The notes beneath the pieces are model-generated. The model made no database searches and was not told where the DNA came from. It saw only the letters and a list, made by a program, of their open reading frames with translations. A DNA stretch of 34,518 bases, from contig JAPLLC010000171.1 of assembly GCA_026387775.1 (NCBI GenBank), forward strand, positions 1 to 34,518. The letters run 5' to 3'. The position numbers were made by a program, and so were the translations under genes. Of this stretch, positions 1 through 9,027 are shown one piece after another (positions within the stretch are counted from its first letter, which is position 1; each line of letters begins with the position of its first letter). Source of the stretch: Candidatus Methylomirabilota bacterium (GTDB lineage: Bacteria > Methylomirabilota > Methylomirabilia > Methylomirabilales > 2-02-FULL-66-22).

Positions 1-208
1 AGAAGGCCGCATAGCCAAAGGACATCAGGCCCGTCCAGCCGTTGGTGATGTTGAGCCCCATGGTCAGAATGACGTAAATCCCGGCCAGTACCCCCACGCT
101 CAGGATGTACTCGTTCTTAATCACCACCGGAAACGCCAGGAGCACCCCGAGGATCGGGAGCCAGATCCAGGCGTTGTCGCGCTGCGGTGTGAAGGCATAC
201 AGGGCCAT
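1..208 (-). CDS. livM: Branched-chain amino acid ABC transporter permease LivM (partial, N-terminus only)
   Basis: Reverse-strand translation from ATG at 208: MALYAFTPQRDNAWIWLPILGVLLAFPVVIKNEYILSVGVLAGIYVILTMGLNITNGWTGLMSFGYAAF; LivM-like N-terminus directly downstream of livH; runs off the window edge. Confidence 0.85.
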   Translation of the reverse strand, partial: MALYAFTPQRDNAWIWLPILGVLLAFPVVIKNEYILSVGVLAGIYVILTMGLNITNGWTGLMSFGYAAF

Positions 209-211
209 GGT

Positions 212-1084
212 CTAGACCACCCGCATCTTGCTGCCCAGGAGTCCCTGTGGCCGCATGATGAGCACGGCCACCATCACCAGGAACCCGATGATGTCCCGGT
301 ATCCGGAGGCGATGAACTGTACCGTCAGATTCTCCACCACGCCGATGATTAAGGAACCCAGAATGGCGCCGGGGATGCTCGTCAACCCGCCAAAAATACA
401 GGCTGCGAACCCCTTCATGCCTGCCGTGCCGCCCATCGTGGCCGACACAGCATTGTAGTAGACGCCGACCAACACCCCGCCTGCCCCGCCCAACAGCGAG
501 GCCAAACCAAACGCGATGTTAAAAACACGATCCGCATTCACCCCCATGGCTTGAGCCGCCTCGTGATCTTGGGCCGTCGCTCGCATCGCCCGTCCGATCT
601 TCGTCCCCTGGATCAACAATTGCAACCCGACGATGAGCACAACCACGATGCCCATGATGACCAACTGGAGGAGCGAGATCTGCGAGTTTCCCAGTTGAAT
701 GGTCTGTCCATAGAGCGACGGGACCGGCCGGTTTTCGGCCCCCCACACGATCATCACCGCCTCCTTGAGAATGATCGACATGCCGATGGTGATGAGCAGG
801 GGAGGCATGTGCCCCACGTTGCGCATCGGCCGGAAGGCGATCTTCTCCATCAGAACGCCGAGAATCCACCCCGCCGCCATCCCCATCATCAAGGCCACGG
901 GCCACGGGAGATTCCAGAGTGTCAGGGCGAAGTATCCCATAAACGCCCCGACCATGTAGACCTCCCCGTGGGCGAAGGTGACCAGGTTCATGGTACCGAA
1001 GATGATAACGAAGCCGATGGCCACTAGGGCGTAGAGGCTTCCTTGCGTCAGGCCGTTGATGAGTTGTTGTAGGAGCATGGACAT
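212..1084 (-). CDS. livH: Branched-chain amino acid ABC transporter permease LivH
   Basis: 290 aa ORF, MLLQQLINGLTQGSLYALVAIGFVIIFGTMNLVTFAHGEVYMVGAF is characteristic of LivH. Confidence 0.93.
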   Translation of the reverse strand: MSMLLQQLINGLTQGSLYALVAIGFVIIFGTMNLVTFAHGEVYMVGAFMGYFALTLWNLPWPVALMMGMAAGWILGVLMEKIAFRPMRNVGHMPPLLITIGMSIILKEAVMIVWGAENRPVPSLYGQTIQLGNSQISLLQLVIMGIVVVLIVGLQLLIQGTKIGRAMRATAQDHEAAQAMGVNADRVFNIAFGLASLLGGAGGVLVGVYYNAVSATMGGTAGMKGFAACIFGGLTSIPGAILGSLIIGVVENLTVQFIASGYRDIIGFLVMVAVLIMRPQGLLGSKMRVV

Positions 1085-1106
1085 TCCAGGGCTACGGTTA
1101 ACGTAT

Positions 1107-1136
1107 CACGGCGGGAGGGGACGCCCTCCCGCCGTG
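1107..1136. other. Perfect 13-bp intergenic hairpin between SBP and livH
   Basis: cacggcgggaggg-gacg-ccctcccgccgtg; no T-tract. Confidence 0.8.
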
Positions 1137-1161
1137 CGGGTGACATCCGGACAGGCCAATC

Positions 1162-2286
1162 CTACTTGTCGAGCAAGCTCCACGCCCCGTTCTTGACCAC
1201 CAAGTAGCGGTAGTCGCGCTTCACATCCCGTCGCTCGGTGAAGCTGAACTTCCCTGTCATGCCGACGAAGTTCTGCATCTTGGCCAGCTCGTCCCGAATG
1301 GCTTTGCGATCGGTTCCGGCCTTCTCGATCGTGTTCGCCATGATGGTGATCGCATCATACGCGATGGCGGCGAACATGTTGGGGGCCACATCGTTGTTTC
1401 GCGCCTTGAAGGTCTTGATGAACTCTTGCACTTCGGGCCGCGGATCGGTTTCCATGAAGATAGTACTGCTGCGCAGCCCTTCCACCGAGCTGCCGCCCAG
1501 CTCCAGCAGTTTCGGCGAATAGAGCGAGCCGGGCCCGAACACCGTGACGTCATTCCAGCCCAGTTTCTCGCGCTGCTTGCTCATCAGGGCCCCGTCGTTA
1601 TACATGGTGGCGATATACAGGGCGTCAGGCTTGGATCCGCGCAGCTTGGTCAGCACTCCCGTGAAATCTTTGTCACGGTCGAAATAGTTCTCGGTGGCCA
1701 CGATCTCGGCCCCGTCCTCCTTGGCGCGCTTGATGTAATGCTGCTGCGCGGCGATCCCCCAGTCGTTGTTGATGTAAAGCACGGCCACCTTCTTCTTGCC
1801 GTCCTTCTTCACCGTGTAGTCGGCCATGAAGGCGCCTTCTTCCGCCTGCGTCCCGATGATCCCGAAGCTCCACTGGCTCTTGGGCGCAAATTCGGGGTGC
1901 GACGCCGTCGGGGAGAGTTGCACGAGACCGGCCCGGTCGTAGATCGGTTGCGCGGCCATGCAGGCCGTGCTGGTGAAGTCGCCGATGGTGGCCACGATCT
2001 TCGGATCGGAAGAGAACTTCTGGGCGATCTGGGCCGAGTCCTTGGGGTCGCTCTTGCTATCCTCGGCGACGATCACGAGCGGGCGCCCCTTGACTCCCCC
2101 CTTCGCGTTGATCTTCTCGACGGCGATATCCATCGCCTTCTTCCAGTTGGTCCCATACTCGGAATAGTTGCCCGTCAGCGGCGCGCTCAGACCGACATAG
2201 ATCGGCTCCCCACTCCAGCCGACAGATGCAACGGAGAGTGCCACGACAAATGCAGCCACGATCACCCCAGCCCACTTGCTCCTCAT
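1162..2286 (-). CDS. Branched-chain amino acid (LivK-like) ABC transporter substrate-binding protein
   Basis: MRSKWAGVIVAAFVVALSVASVGWSGEPIYVGLSAPLTGNYSEYGTNWKKAMDIAVEKINAKGG: signal peptide plus periplasmic binding type-1 fold; start chosen at 2286 because GGAGG lies just upstream (GGAGGATCGTATG). Confidence 0.92.
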   Translation of the reverse strand: MRSKWAGVIVAAFVVALSVASVGWSGEPIYVGLSAPLTGNYSEYGTNWKKAMDIAVEKINAKGGVKGRPLVIVAEDSKSDPKDSAQIAQKFSSDPKIVATIGDFTSTACMAAQPIYDRAGLVQLSPTASHPEFAPKSQWSFGIIGTQAEEGAFMADYTVKKDGKKKVAVLYINNDWGIAAQQHYIKRAKEDGAEIVATENYFDRDKDFTGVLTKLRGSKPDALYIATMYNDGALMSKQREKLGWNDVTVFGPGSLYSPKLLELGGSSVEGLRSSTIFMETDPRPEVQEFIKTFKARNNDVAPNMFAAIAYDAITIMANTIEKAGTDRKAIRDELAKMQNFVGMTGKFSFTERRDVKRDYRYLVVKNGAWSLLDK

Positions 2287-2406
2287 ACGATCCTCCTTGT
2301 TGCGCGGATCTATCCGCTTTTCTTGCGCTCTTGGGCGATCGCTCGAAAGCGAAACCCTATAGCGACACCCCATCTGGGTCCAAGACCTGTCCATGGACTG
2401 CGTAAG

Positions 2407-3606
2407 CTATGAAGTCGCGGAACGCCCAAGGCGTCGCAATCGTTCTAGGTATTCCAGGAAGAAAGCGAGGAACACCCCGACCAAGAGACTGATCCCGCCT
2501 GCGATCACCATGTTCAACTTAATTTGCGGTCTTGACCTCTGCTCTGCCGGGACTGCCCTGTCGAGGAGTTGCACCAAGGGTGTATCCCGCGCCTCGGTGA
2601 TCTTCGCCTGTTCGTATTGCTGGGTGAGAAGCGCGAAAACCGTCTCTTGAATCTTGACCTCCCGGAAAAGGCGTCCGGACTCCATCGCAATCTCCGGGAC
2701 TTTCACCGCTGGAATGCTAAAGTCCTGACGGTTCTGTCCTGGCTGCTTTGTTTCTGAGGGAAGGTCCCGCCCTGCGCTATACTGCATCTGGGCAAGTTGG
2801 CGCTTCAGCTCCTCAACGCGAGCCTTTTGCTGCAGAACCAGCGGGTTGTTCTCTGTCCCATACCCACGCAACGCCTCCAAAGCCACTTCCGCGGCAATAA
2901 CTTGTCCCCTCAACCGAGAAGTCTCCGTAATGCCATCTCTGGCCTGCTCCTGCACACCTATTGCTTTATGCGTCTCCTGGAATCGACGAAGCGCGTCTTC
3001 CGCTTGCCGCAATGCCTTCTCGGTCTTGTCTAGCCGATCCCCAATAAAGGCCTTCTGCCGACTTCCCTCCGTCGTCCCGAACTTGGCGTACATTCGGTCC
3101 AGGTTCGCGATGAACGCATTGGCAAGATCGGCCGCGAACTTCGGATCTGGGTCTGCAACCTTCACCGTGATGACGCCTTCTTTCGATGTAGTGACATCCA
3201 TCGAACCCCGAACGGCATTTATCGCCTGACTAGCAGACGTCGCCTTGTAGTGATCCGTCAGATTGAATCGATTCACAAGCTCCTCGGCCATCGTGCGGCT
3301 CTTCAGGATGGCGACGAACGTATCCTTGCTTGATCCGCTAGAAGTCAGAAGTCCGCCAGGGAATTGCGCGGCTCCTGCCCCACTGAGGGCCGATGACAGG
3401 GCACCGCCGCCCGACTCCTTGGGCGGGAGGATGGATGCCCGAGATTCGAAAATCCTTGTCGCAAAGAAATAGTCGTTGATTCCCGAGTAGAGAACCGCCA
3501 CAACACACAGGCCGACGATCATCCAGCCGCGCTTCCTAAGCACCCACCAGTAGTCCAGCAGATTGGATCCCTCATCCCGCCAGTCTCTTTGAACGTCTGC
3601 CATCAT
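2407..3606 (-). CDS. Wzz/GNVR-type polysaccharide chain-length determinant-like protein
   Basis: N-terminal TM (LLDYWWVLRKRGWMIVGLCVVAVLYSGI), central coiled coil (TEKALRQAEDALRRFQETHKA), GNVR-like segment and C-terminal TM (LNMVIAGGISLLVGVFLAFFLEYLE). Confidence 0.87.
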   Translation of the reverse strand: MMADVQRDWRDEGSNLLDYWWVLRKRGWMIVGLCVVAVLYSGINDYFFATRIFESRASILPPKESGGGALSSALSGAGAAQFPGGLLTSSGSSKDTFVAILKSRTMAEELVNRFNLTDHYKATSASQAINAVRGSMDVTTSKEGVITVKVADPDPKFAADLANAFIANLDRMYAKFGTTEGSRQKAFIGDRLDKTEKALRQAEDALRRFQETHKAIGVQEQARDGITETSRLRGQVIAAEVALEALRGYGTENNPLVLQQKARVEELKRQLAQMQYSAGRDLPSETKQPGQNRQDFSIPAVKVPEIAMESGRLFREVKIQETVFALLTQQYEQAKITEARDTPLVQLLDRAVPAEQRSRPQIKLNMVIAGGISLLVGVFLAFFLEYLERLRRLGRSATS

Positions 3607-3924
3607 GAATGAATATCCCCCTCATCGGGAATGCGATGTTTTTGATCCGTATTAAGCGGCGGAAAGCCGGACGCGGCTCTGTCCAGATCCATAATCAAGT
3701 GAGCATACAGGAAGTGAGGGAGAGCGGCAAGCAGTTTGGATCTTTCGGAAAAGCAATTGATCGTCATTCCCCACCAATTCGGCGGCGCGCGCCAATACGA
3801 ACATCCCGCAAGCCGGTTTCTGATTTCCATTGACGCGCAGGCAAAGGTCGGAGGAAACTCAGGCGTAGATCTGCCAAGTCCGAGACCCTATTGCTCAGGA
3901 ATTCCCAGGAACAAGGAGAAGATC

Positions 3925-5199
3925 ATGCGACGAGGTGGCTGGTTGATGCTGGTGATTCTGGCGGCGGTGCTGGTCGCCGTGGCGCTCCCTGGCTCTAGCT
4001 TCGCGCAACAGAAGAAGATCGTGTTCTGGACCCACTGGGAGCAGAACCCCGAATTCAACAAGTGGTACGAGACCAAGGGCAAGGAATTCGCCAAGAAAAC
4101 CGGGTTTGAAGTGGAACTGGTCACCGTTCCATACCAGGGATACGAGGCCAAGTATCTCGCCGCCTTCATGGCCAAGAACGGCGCCCCTGACATGTTCATG
4201 GGGATGACGCACCACTGGTGCGGACAGTACGATTTCTGCGACAAGATGCCCGCCGATCTGGCCAAGACCTGGGAGGATAATCTGCCCAAGTATATGTTGC
4301 CCGTTGGCATGTGGAAGGGTGTCCGCTACGGGATGCCGATCGAGCATGGCAATTTCCAGCAGATGTACATCAACGTGGATATGTTCAAGAAGGCCGGCCT
4401 GAACCCCGATCGGCCGCCCAAGACCTTCGACGAGTGGCTGGCGGCCATGAAGAAGTTGACCATTGCCGACCCCAAGGGAGGTGAGCCGACACAGGTGGGC
4501 TTCGCCATCCGAAGCAAGGGGCATCCCGTGGGGATCACGGATAAGTTCCTGCCCTTTGCCCACGCCTGGGGCGCCCGGATGCTGAGCCCGGATCTGGACA
4601 AGGCCACCGGCTATGCCAACAGCCCGCAGATGGTGGCCGCTCTCACCTTCTTTAGCGATCTGGTCCTGAAGGACAAGGTGGCCAGCCTGGCGTTCGGGAA
4701 TCCCGAAGATGCCTTTGGCCAAAAGCGCGCTGCCGTGATCTTCCGCGAATCCTGGTTCTTCGGCTGGGCGAAGAAGAACGCGCCTGATGTGAGCGTCAAG
4801 GTGTTCGCCCTCCCGTGCGCCAAGGCGTGCCCGGGCGCCGGCGCGCTGTTCCCCTGGACGGACCTGGTCTACAAGAACAGCCCAAACAAGCAGATGGCCT
4901 GGGAATTCCACAAGTTCATCAGCAATGCCAAGGACGATCTGGAGCATCATCAGGTCGAGGGAATCCTCCCGGTCTGGACGGCGAATCTCGAGACCGCCTA
5001 CGTGAAGTCTCGGCCCGACTACCAGTCCACGAAGGATATGCTCGCCCAACCGGTGCCACCGACCTACTTCCACCCGAAATCGAACGAGTTGGCCACCGCC
5101 TTCGGCGAAGCGGTTGTAGGCGCCCTGTTCGGCAAGGGCCAGCCAAAGCCCCTGCTGGACGACGCAGCCGCCAAGATGGATCGCATCCTCAAGGACTAG
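3925..5199 (+). CDS. Carbohydrate (CUT1-type) ABC transporter extracellular substrate-binding protein
   Basis: MRRGGWLMLVILAAVLVAVALPGSSFAQQKKIVFWTHWEQNPEFNKWYETKGKEFAKKTGFEVE: signal peptide plus SBP family 1; SD aaggag upstream of ATG 3925. Confidence 0.92.
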   Translation: MRRGGWLMLVILAAVLVAVALPGSSFAQQKKIVFWTHWEQNPEFNKWYETKGKEFAKKTGFEVELVTVPYQGYEAKYLAAFMAKNGAPDMFMGMTHHWCGQYDFCDKMPADLAKTWEDNLPKYMLPVGMWKGVRYGMPIEHGNFQQMYINVDMFKKAGLNPDRPPKTFDEWLAAMKKLTIADPKGGEPTQVGFAIRSKGHPVGITDKFLPFAHAWGARMLSPDLDKATGYANSPQMVAALTFFSDLVLKDKVASLAFGNPEDAFGQKRAAVIFRESWFFGWAKKNAPDVSVKVFALPCAKACPGAGALFPWTDLVYKNSPNKQMAWEFHKFISNAKDDLEHHQVEGILPVWTANLETAYVKSRPDYQSTKDMLAQPVPPTYFHPKSNELATAFGEAVVGALFGKGQPKPLLDDAAAKMDRILKD

Positions 5200-5226
5200 G
5201 GAGGCAGTTCGGCGGTTTGACGGTTC

Positions 5227-5265
5227 GGCAACTTGGCAACTGGGCTCACCGGTTGCCAGGTTGCC
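5227..5265 (+). other. Strong intergenic stem-loop between sugar SBP and first permease
   Basis: ggcaacttggcaactgg-gctca-ccggttgccaggttgcc: 17-nt arms, 15/17 Watson-Crick plus G:U pairs, 5-nt loop. Confidence 0.8.
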
Positions 5266-5319
5266 TATTCCCCCGATCGCCCGATCGCCCACTCGCCCGA
5301 TTAGAGGGTTTCTACTCCC

Positions 5320-6228
5320 ATGCGCCACTGGTTTCGCATTGCGTTTCCCAAGAGCTACATGGATCGCCAGCACCGTGCGGGGTTCCTGTTCGTCCTCCCC
5401 GCCCTGCTGTTCTTCGGCTCCGTCTTCATTCTGCCGCTCGCCCAATCCGTCATGTACTCGTTCTACCGGATCGCCCCCGGTGGAGCGAGCCAGTTCGTGG
5501 GCCTGCGCCTCTATGAAAAGGTCCTCACCGACTCCACCTTCTGGGTCGCCATAAAGAACACCGTCCAGCTCTTGCTCTTGTCGGTGCCCACCACGGTGAT
5601 CTGCGCCCTGGCGGTGGCACTCGGTCTCAACCGGATCGCCAGCCTGAAGTGGCGGAACGTCTGGGCCGCCATGTACTTCTTGCCCTTCGCCACTTCGCTG
5701 GTCGCGGCCGCCCTCATCTGGCAATGGATCTACGACCCGGTCTATGGCTTCCTGAACTACGCCCTGTCGTTCGTCGGCATTCCGCCCCAGAAGTGGCTGC
5801 AGAGCCTGTTCCAGGTGCGCCCGGCCATCGCCGCCGTGAGCGTCTGGGTCCGGATCGGCTTCGACACCATGATCTTCCTGGCCGCGCTCCAAGCGATCCC
5901 GGAGCAGTATTACGAGGCGGCCAGCATCGACGGGGCCAATCCCGTCCAGCAACTCCGGCACATCACCTTGCCGCTGCTCAACCCGCAGATCCTGATGGTC
6001 TGCATTCTCGAACTCATTTTCAACTTCAAGATCTTCGATCAGGTGTACGCCACGACCCAGGGCGGACCGGCAAGCGCCAGTCAGACCGTCATCATGCTGC
6101 TGTATGACACGGCCTTCAAGTTCTTCCGATTCGGTGACGCCTCCGTCATGGCCGTGTTCGTCTTCATCACACTCTTAGTGGTGACCCTAGTGCAATGGCG
6201 CATCTTCCGGAAACCCGTCGAGTACTGA
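5320..6228 (+). CDS. Sugar ABC transporter permease (MalF/UgpA family)
   Basis: Multi-TM; EAA loop EQYYEAASIDGANPVQQLRHITLPLLNPQI. Confidence 0.93.
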   Translation: MRHWFRIAFPKSYMDRQHRAGFLFVLPALLFFGSVFILPLAQSVMYSFYRIAPGGASQFVGLRLYEKVLTDSTFWVAIKNTVQLLLLSVPTTVICALAVALGLNRIASLKWRNVWAAMYFLPFATSLVAAALIWQWIYDPVYGFLNYALSFVGIPPQKWLQSLFQVRPAIAAVSVWVRIGFDTMIFLAALQAIPEQYYEAASIDGANPVQQLRHITLPLLNPQILMVCILELIFNFKIFDQVYATTQGGPASASQTVIMLLYDTAFKFFRFGDASVMAVFVFITLLVVTLVQWRIFRKPVEY

Positions 6229-6238
6229 AGAACTGCTT

Positions 6239-7114
6239 ATGAATTCCGCCGCTCCATCTCGCGACCGTTCTCCCCGCGCGGCCCTCACCGTTCGCCGTGT
6301 CTATTTTCGCTGGCTCACCGCTCTCTTGGTCGCGTGCGGTGCCATCACGATCTTCTTCCCCTTCTTCTGGATGGCGATCACCTCGCTGAAAACCGCCCCC
6401 GAGATCCAGCGTGTGCCGCTCCAGATCGCCCCCGACCACTGGTTCAACCTGACCAACTACTTCGAAGTCTTCAAGCGCGAACCCTTCATGCGGTACCTGC
6501 TGAACAGCGCCATCGTCGCCTCGATTGCCGCCGTGAGCAGCCTGGTGGTCTCCTCGCTGGCAGGATTCGGATTCGCGAAGTATCACTTCCCCGGACGGGA
6601 CGTCTTCTTCCTCGCCATCGTCGGCATCCTGATGGTCCCCTTCCAGTCCGTGGTGGTGCCGCTGTACACCTGGATAAACCGCCTCGGGCTGCTCGACACC
6701 TACCTGGGCATCGTGGCCCCGGACTTGGTCAGCGTCTTCGGCGTCTTCCTGATGCGGCAGGCGATCGAGATGATCCCCAACGATTACATCGACGCGGCCC
6801 GCATCGACGGCTGCAGCGAGCTCCGGATCTTTTTCTCGGTGATCCTGCCTTCGGTGAAGCCGGCCATGGCCACCTTGCTGATCATTAAGTTCATGTGGAA
6901 CTGGAACGAGTTCTTCTGGCCGCTGGTGGTGATCAACAGCGCCAAGATGAAGGTGGTCACCATGGGCCTGATGAGCTTCACCAACATGTACTTCATCGAA
7001 TATAACCTCCTCACTGCCGCCGCCGTGATCAGCATCCTGCCCATCTTGCTCATCTTTCTCACGCTGCAGCGCTGGGTGGTCCAGGCCGTGGTGATGAGCG
7101 GCCTGAAGGGGTGA
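6239..7114 (+). CDS. Carbohydrate ABC transporter permease (MalG/UgpE family)
   Basis: Multi-TM; EAA loop NDYIDAARIDGCSELRIFFSVILPSVKPAMAT; directly follows the first permease. Confidence 0.93.
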   Translation: MNSAAPSRDRSPRAALTVRRVYFRWLTALLVACGAITIFFPFFWMAITSLKTAPEIQRVPLQIAPDHWFNLTNYFEVFKREPFMRYLLNSAIVASIAAVSSLVVSSLAGFGFAKYHFPGRDVFFLAIVGILMVPFQSVVVPLYTWINRLGLLDTYLGIVAPDLVSVFGVFLMRQAIEMIPNDYIDAARIDGCSELRIFFSVILPSVKPAMATLLIIKFMWNWNEFFWPLVVINSAKMKVVTMGLMSFTNMYFIEYNLLTAAAVISILPILLIFLTLQRWVVQAVVMSGLKG

Positions 7115-7123
7115 GGCGTTTGG

Positions 7124-7189
7124 GATTTTAGATTTACGATTTTCGAGTGGGGGACCGGACTTCAAATCGAAAATTGCAAATCTAAGATC
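7124..7189 (+). repeat. AT-rich imperfect inverted repeat (intergenic hairpin)
   Basis: gattttagatttacgattttcga (7124-7146) vs tcgaaaattgcaaatctaagatc (7167-7189): 20/23 complementary at DNA level, 22/23 with G:U. Confidence 0.8.
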
Positions 7190-7208
7190 GAAAATGGGGG
7201 GTGATCGG

Positions 7209-8891
7209 ATGCCAGCACGAAAAACGACGGTCGAGGCATTCAACCAGCCGGGGATGGCGCGGACCCGCGCCCTGGTGAAGGCCATGGGTTACGACACCGA
7301 GGATCTGCGCCGGCCGCGGATCGGCGTGGCCAACTCCTGGAGCGAGACCAGCCCCGGTCACATCCATCTGCGGGCTGTGGCTGACGCGGTCAAGGCTGGC
7401 ATCTGGCAAGCGGGAGGCACCCCCTACGAGTTCGGGGGTTTCGGCCAGTGCCCCATGGACGTGGGGCACGGAGGTATACGCTACGACACCCCGACCCGTG
7501 ACGTCATCGCCGCCGATGTGGAAACCTGCACCGAGATCCACTGCTTCGACGGCCTAGTCCTGATCAGCAGCTGCGACAAGAACGTCCCCGGCCATCTCCT
7601 GGCGGCGGCCCGGCTCAACCGTCCCGCCATCCTGATCTCAGGCGGGCCGATGCTGGCAGGACGGCACCAGGGAAAGGATGTGATCATCACCGATCTGGAC
7701 GCCGAGACCTGGGCCTGCGGCGTGGGACACCCGCGACTCTCCGACGATGCCCTCGCGGAGCTGGAGGAAGCCGTCTGTCCCACCGCCGGCTCCTGCGCCC
7801 TGCTCGGAACCGCCAACACCATGCAGTGTCTGGCGGAGGCGGTCGGCCTGGCGTTGCCGGGTTCCGGGACGGCCCCCGCCGTGTCGGCCCAGCGCCTCTG
7901 GTTTGCCAAGCAGACCGGGCGTCGGATCGTCGGCATGATCCAGGAGGGCCTCCGGGCCCGTGACATCCTGACGCCCGCCGCCCTGCAGAACATGATCCGC
8001 GTGCTGCACGCCATCGGCGGATCGACCAACGCCGTGCTGCACATCCTGGCCCTCGCCCAAGAGCTCGACCTCGGCGCGTCGATCACGCTGGAGACGGTGG
8101 CGCAGCTCTCCACCGAGATCAGCTGTCTCGTGAACGTCCGACCCAACGGCGCTTACACCATGGCCGACTTCGACGAGGCCGGAGGCGTCCCGGCCGTGAT
8201 GGCGACGCTGGGGGACCGCCTCGATCGGAGCTGCCGCACCGTGACCGGCAAGACCGTCGCGGAGAACCTGCAGCCCGCCCGGGTTCGCCGGGCCGAGGTG
8301 ATCCGCCCCCTGGATCAGCCGGTCTTCCGGGGCGGCCTGGCGATCCTGCGCGGGAGCCTCGCCACCTCCGCGGTCGTCCGTCCCACCGTCGTGCCCGAGC
8401 AGATGATGACCCACACGGGACCAGCCCGGACGTTCGACTCGATGGAGAGCTGTCTGCAGGGACTGGAGAATGGTCGGGTCAAGGCAGGCGAGGTGATCGT
8501 GCTCCGCTACGAGGGGCCCCGGGGCGGACCGGGCCTGACCGAGGTGTTCAAGGTCCTGGGGTACATGGGCGCTCTCGACCTCGATAAGACCTGCGCGCTG
8601 GTCACCGACGGGAAGATCTCCGGCTTCGCCAAGGGGCCCTTCATCTGCCAGGTCTCGCCCGAAGCCGCGCTGGGTGGCCCGATCGCCCTGGTCCGGGGCG
8701 GCGACCAGATCGAGGTGGACATCCCGGGTCGTCGCCTGAACCTTCTCGTTCCGCCCGAGGAACTGGAGACCAGGCGCCGAGGCTGGACCTGCCCGCCTCC
8801 TCGCGTCGCCCACGGCTTCCTCAGCCTTTACGCCCGTCTGGCCGAACCTGCCGAGCGCGGTGGGGGACTCCCTGCCCGATTAAACGGCTGA
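7209..8891 (+). CDS. IlvD/Edd family dehydratase (dihydroxy-acid or sugar-acid dehydratase)
   Basis: MPARKTTVEAFNQPGMARTRALVKAMGYDTEDLRRPRIGVANSW, SSCDKNVPGHLLAAARLNRPAIL, TANTMQC; long IlvD/Edd fold. Substrate not determinable from sequence alone; start could be 7194. Confidence 0.9.
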   Translation: MPARKTTVEAFNQPGMARTRALVKAMGYDTEDLRRPRIGVANSWSETSPGHIHLRAVADAVKAGIWQAGGTPYEFGGFGQCPMDVGHGGIRYDTPTRDVIAADVETCTEIHCFDGLVLISSCDKNVPGHLLAAARLNRPAILISGGPMLAGRHQGKDVIITDLDAETWACGVGHPRLSDDALAELEEAVCPTAGSCALLGTANTMQCLAEAVGLALPGSGTAPAVSAQRLWFAKQTGRRIVGMIQEGLRARDILTPAALQNMIRVLHAIGGSTNAVLHILALAQELDLGASITLETVAQLSTEISCLVNVRPNGAYTMADFDEAGGVPAVMATLGDRLDRSCRTVTGKTVAENLQPARVRRAEVIRPLDQPVFRGGLAILRGSLATSAVVRPTVVPEQMMTHTGPARTFDSMESCLQGLENGRVKAGEVIVLRYEGPRGGPGLTEVFKVLGYMGALDLDKTCALVTDGKISGFAKGPFICQVSPEAALGGPIALVRGGDQIEVDIPGRRLNLLVPPEELETRRRGWTCPPPRVAHGFLSLYARLAEPAERGGGLPARLNG

Positions 8892-9027
8892 GGCGATTGG
8901 GAGCAGGGGGGCAGGGGAGCAGGGGAGCAAGGGAGCGGAGGAGAAGGGGATTCACGGTCCGAGGCCTAAATCTCAGTATGGCGATCCTCTGGTTGTCCTG
9001 CTCCCCCGCTCCCCATAGCCTCAGCCG
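8885..9027. repeat. Inverted repeat embedding both stop codons of a convergent gene pair, with G-rich arms
   Basis: cggctgaggc (8885-8894) and gcctcagccg (9018-9027) are perfect inverted copies; inner arms are gggagcaggggggcagg... and ...cctgctcccccgctcccc. Confidence 0.75.

Noticed and set aside
2339-2400. TTGGAC-N16-TATAGG as promoter of the LivK-like SBP
   Set aside because: Plausible but the -35 match is weak and spacing is 16; not strong enough to list as a feature.
1426-2412. 328-aa plus-strand ORF opposite the LivK-like SBP
   Set aside because: Antisense of a clear SBP; no domain signal.
5266-5306. Tandem cgatcgccc repeats (cccgatcgcccgatcgcccactcgcccgat) as a regulatory iteron array
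   Set aside because: Only about three short, imperfect copies in a spacer; looks like low-complexity slippage rather than protein-binding iterons.
3895-5961. 688-aa minus-strand ORF opposite the sugar SBP/permease
   Set aside because: Low-complexity composition typical of antisense frames; the plus-strand genes have clear homology and SD sites.
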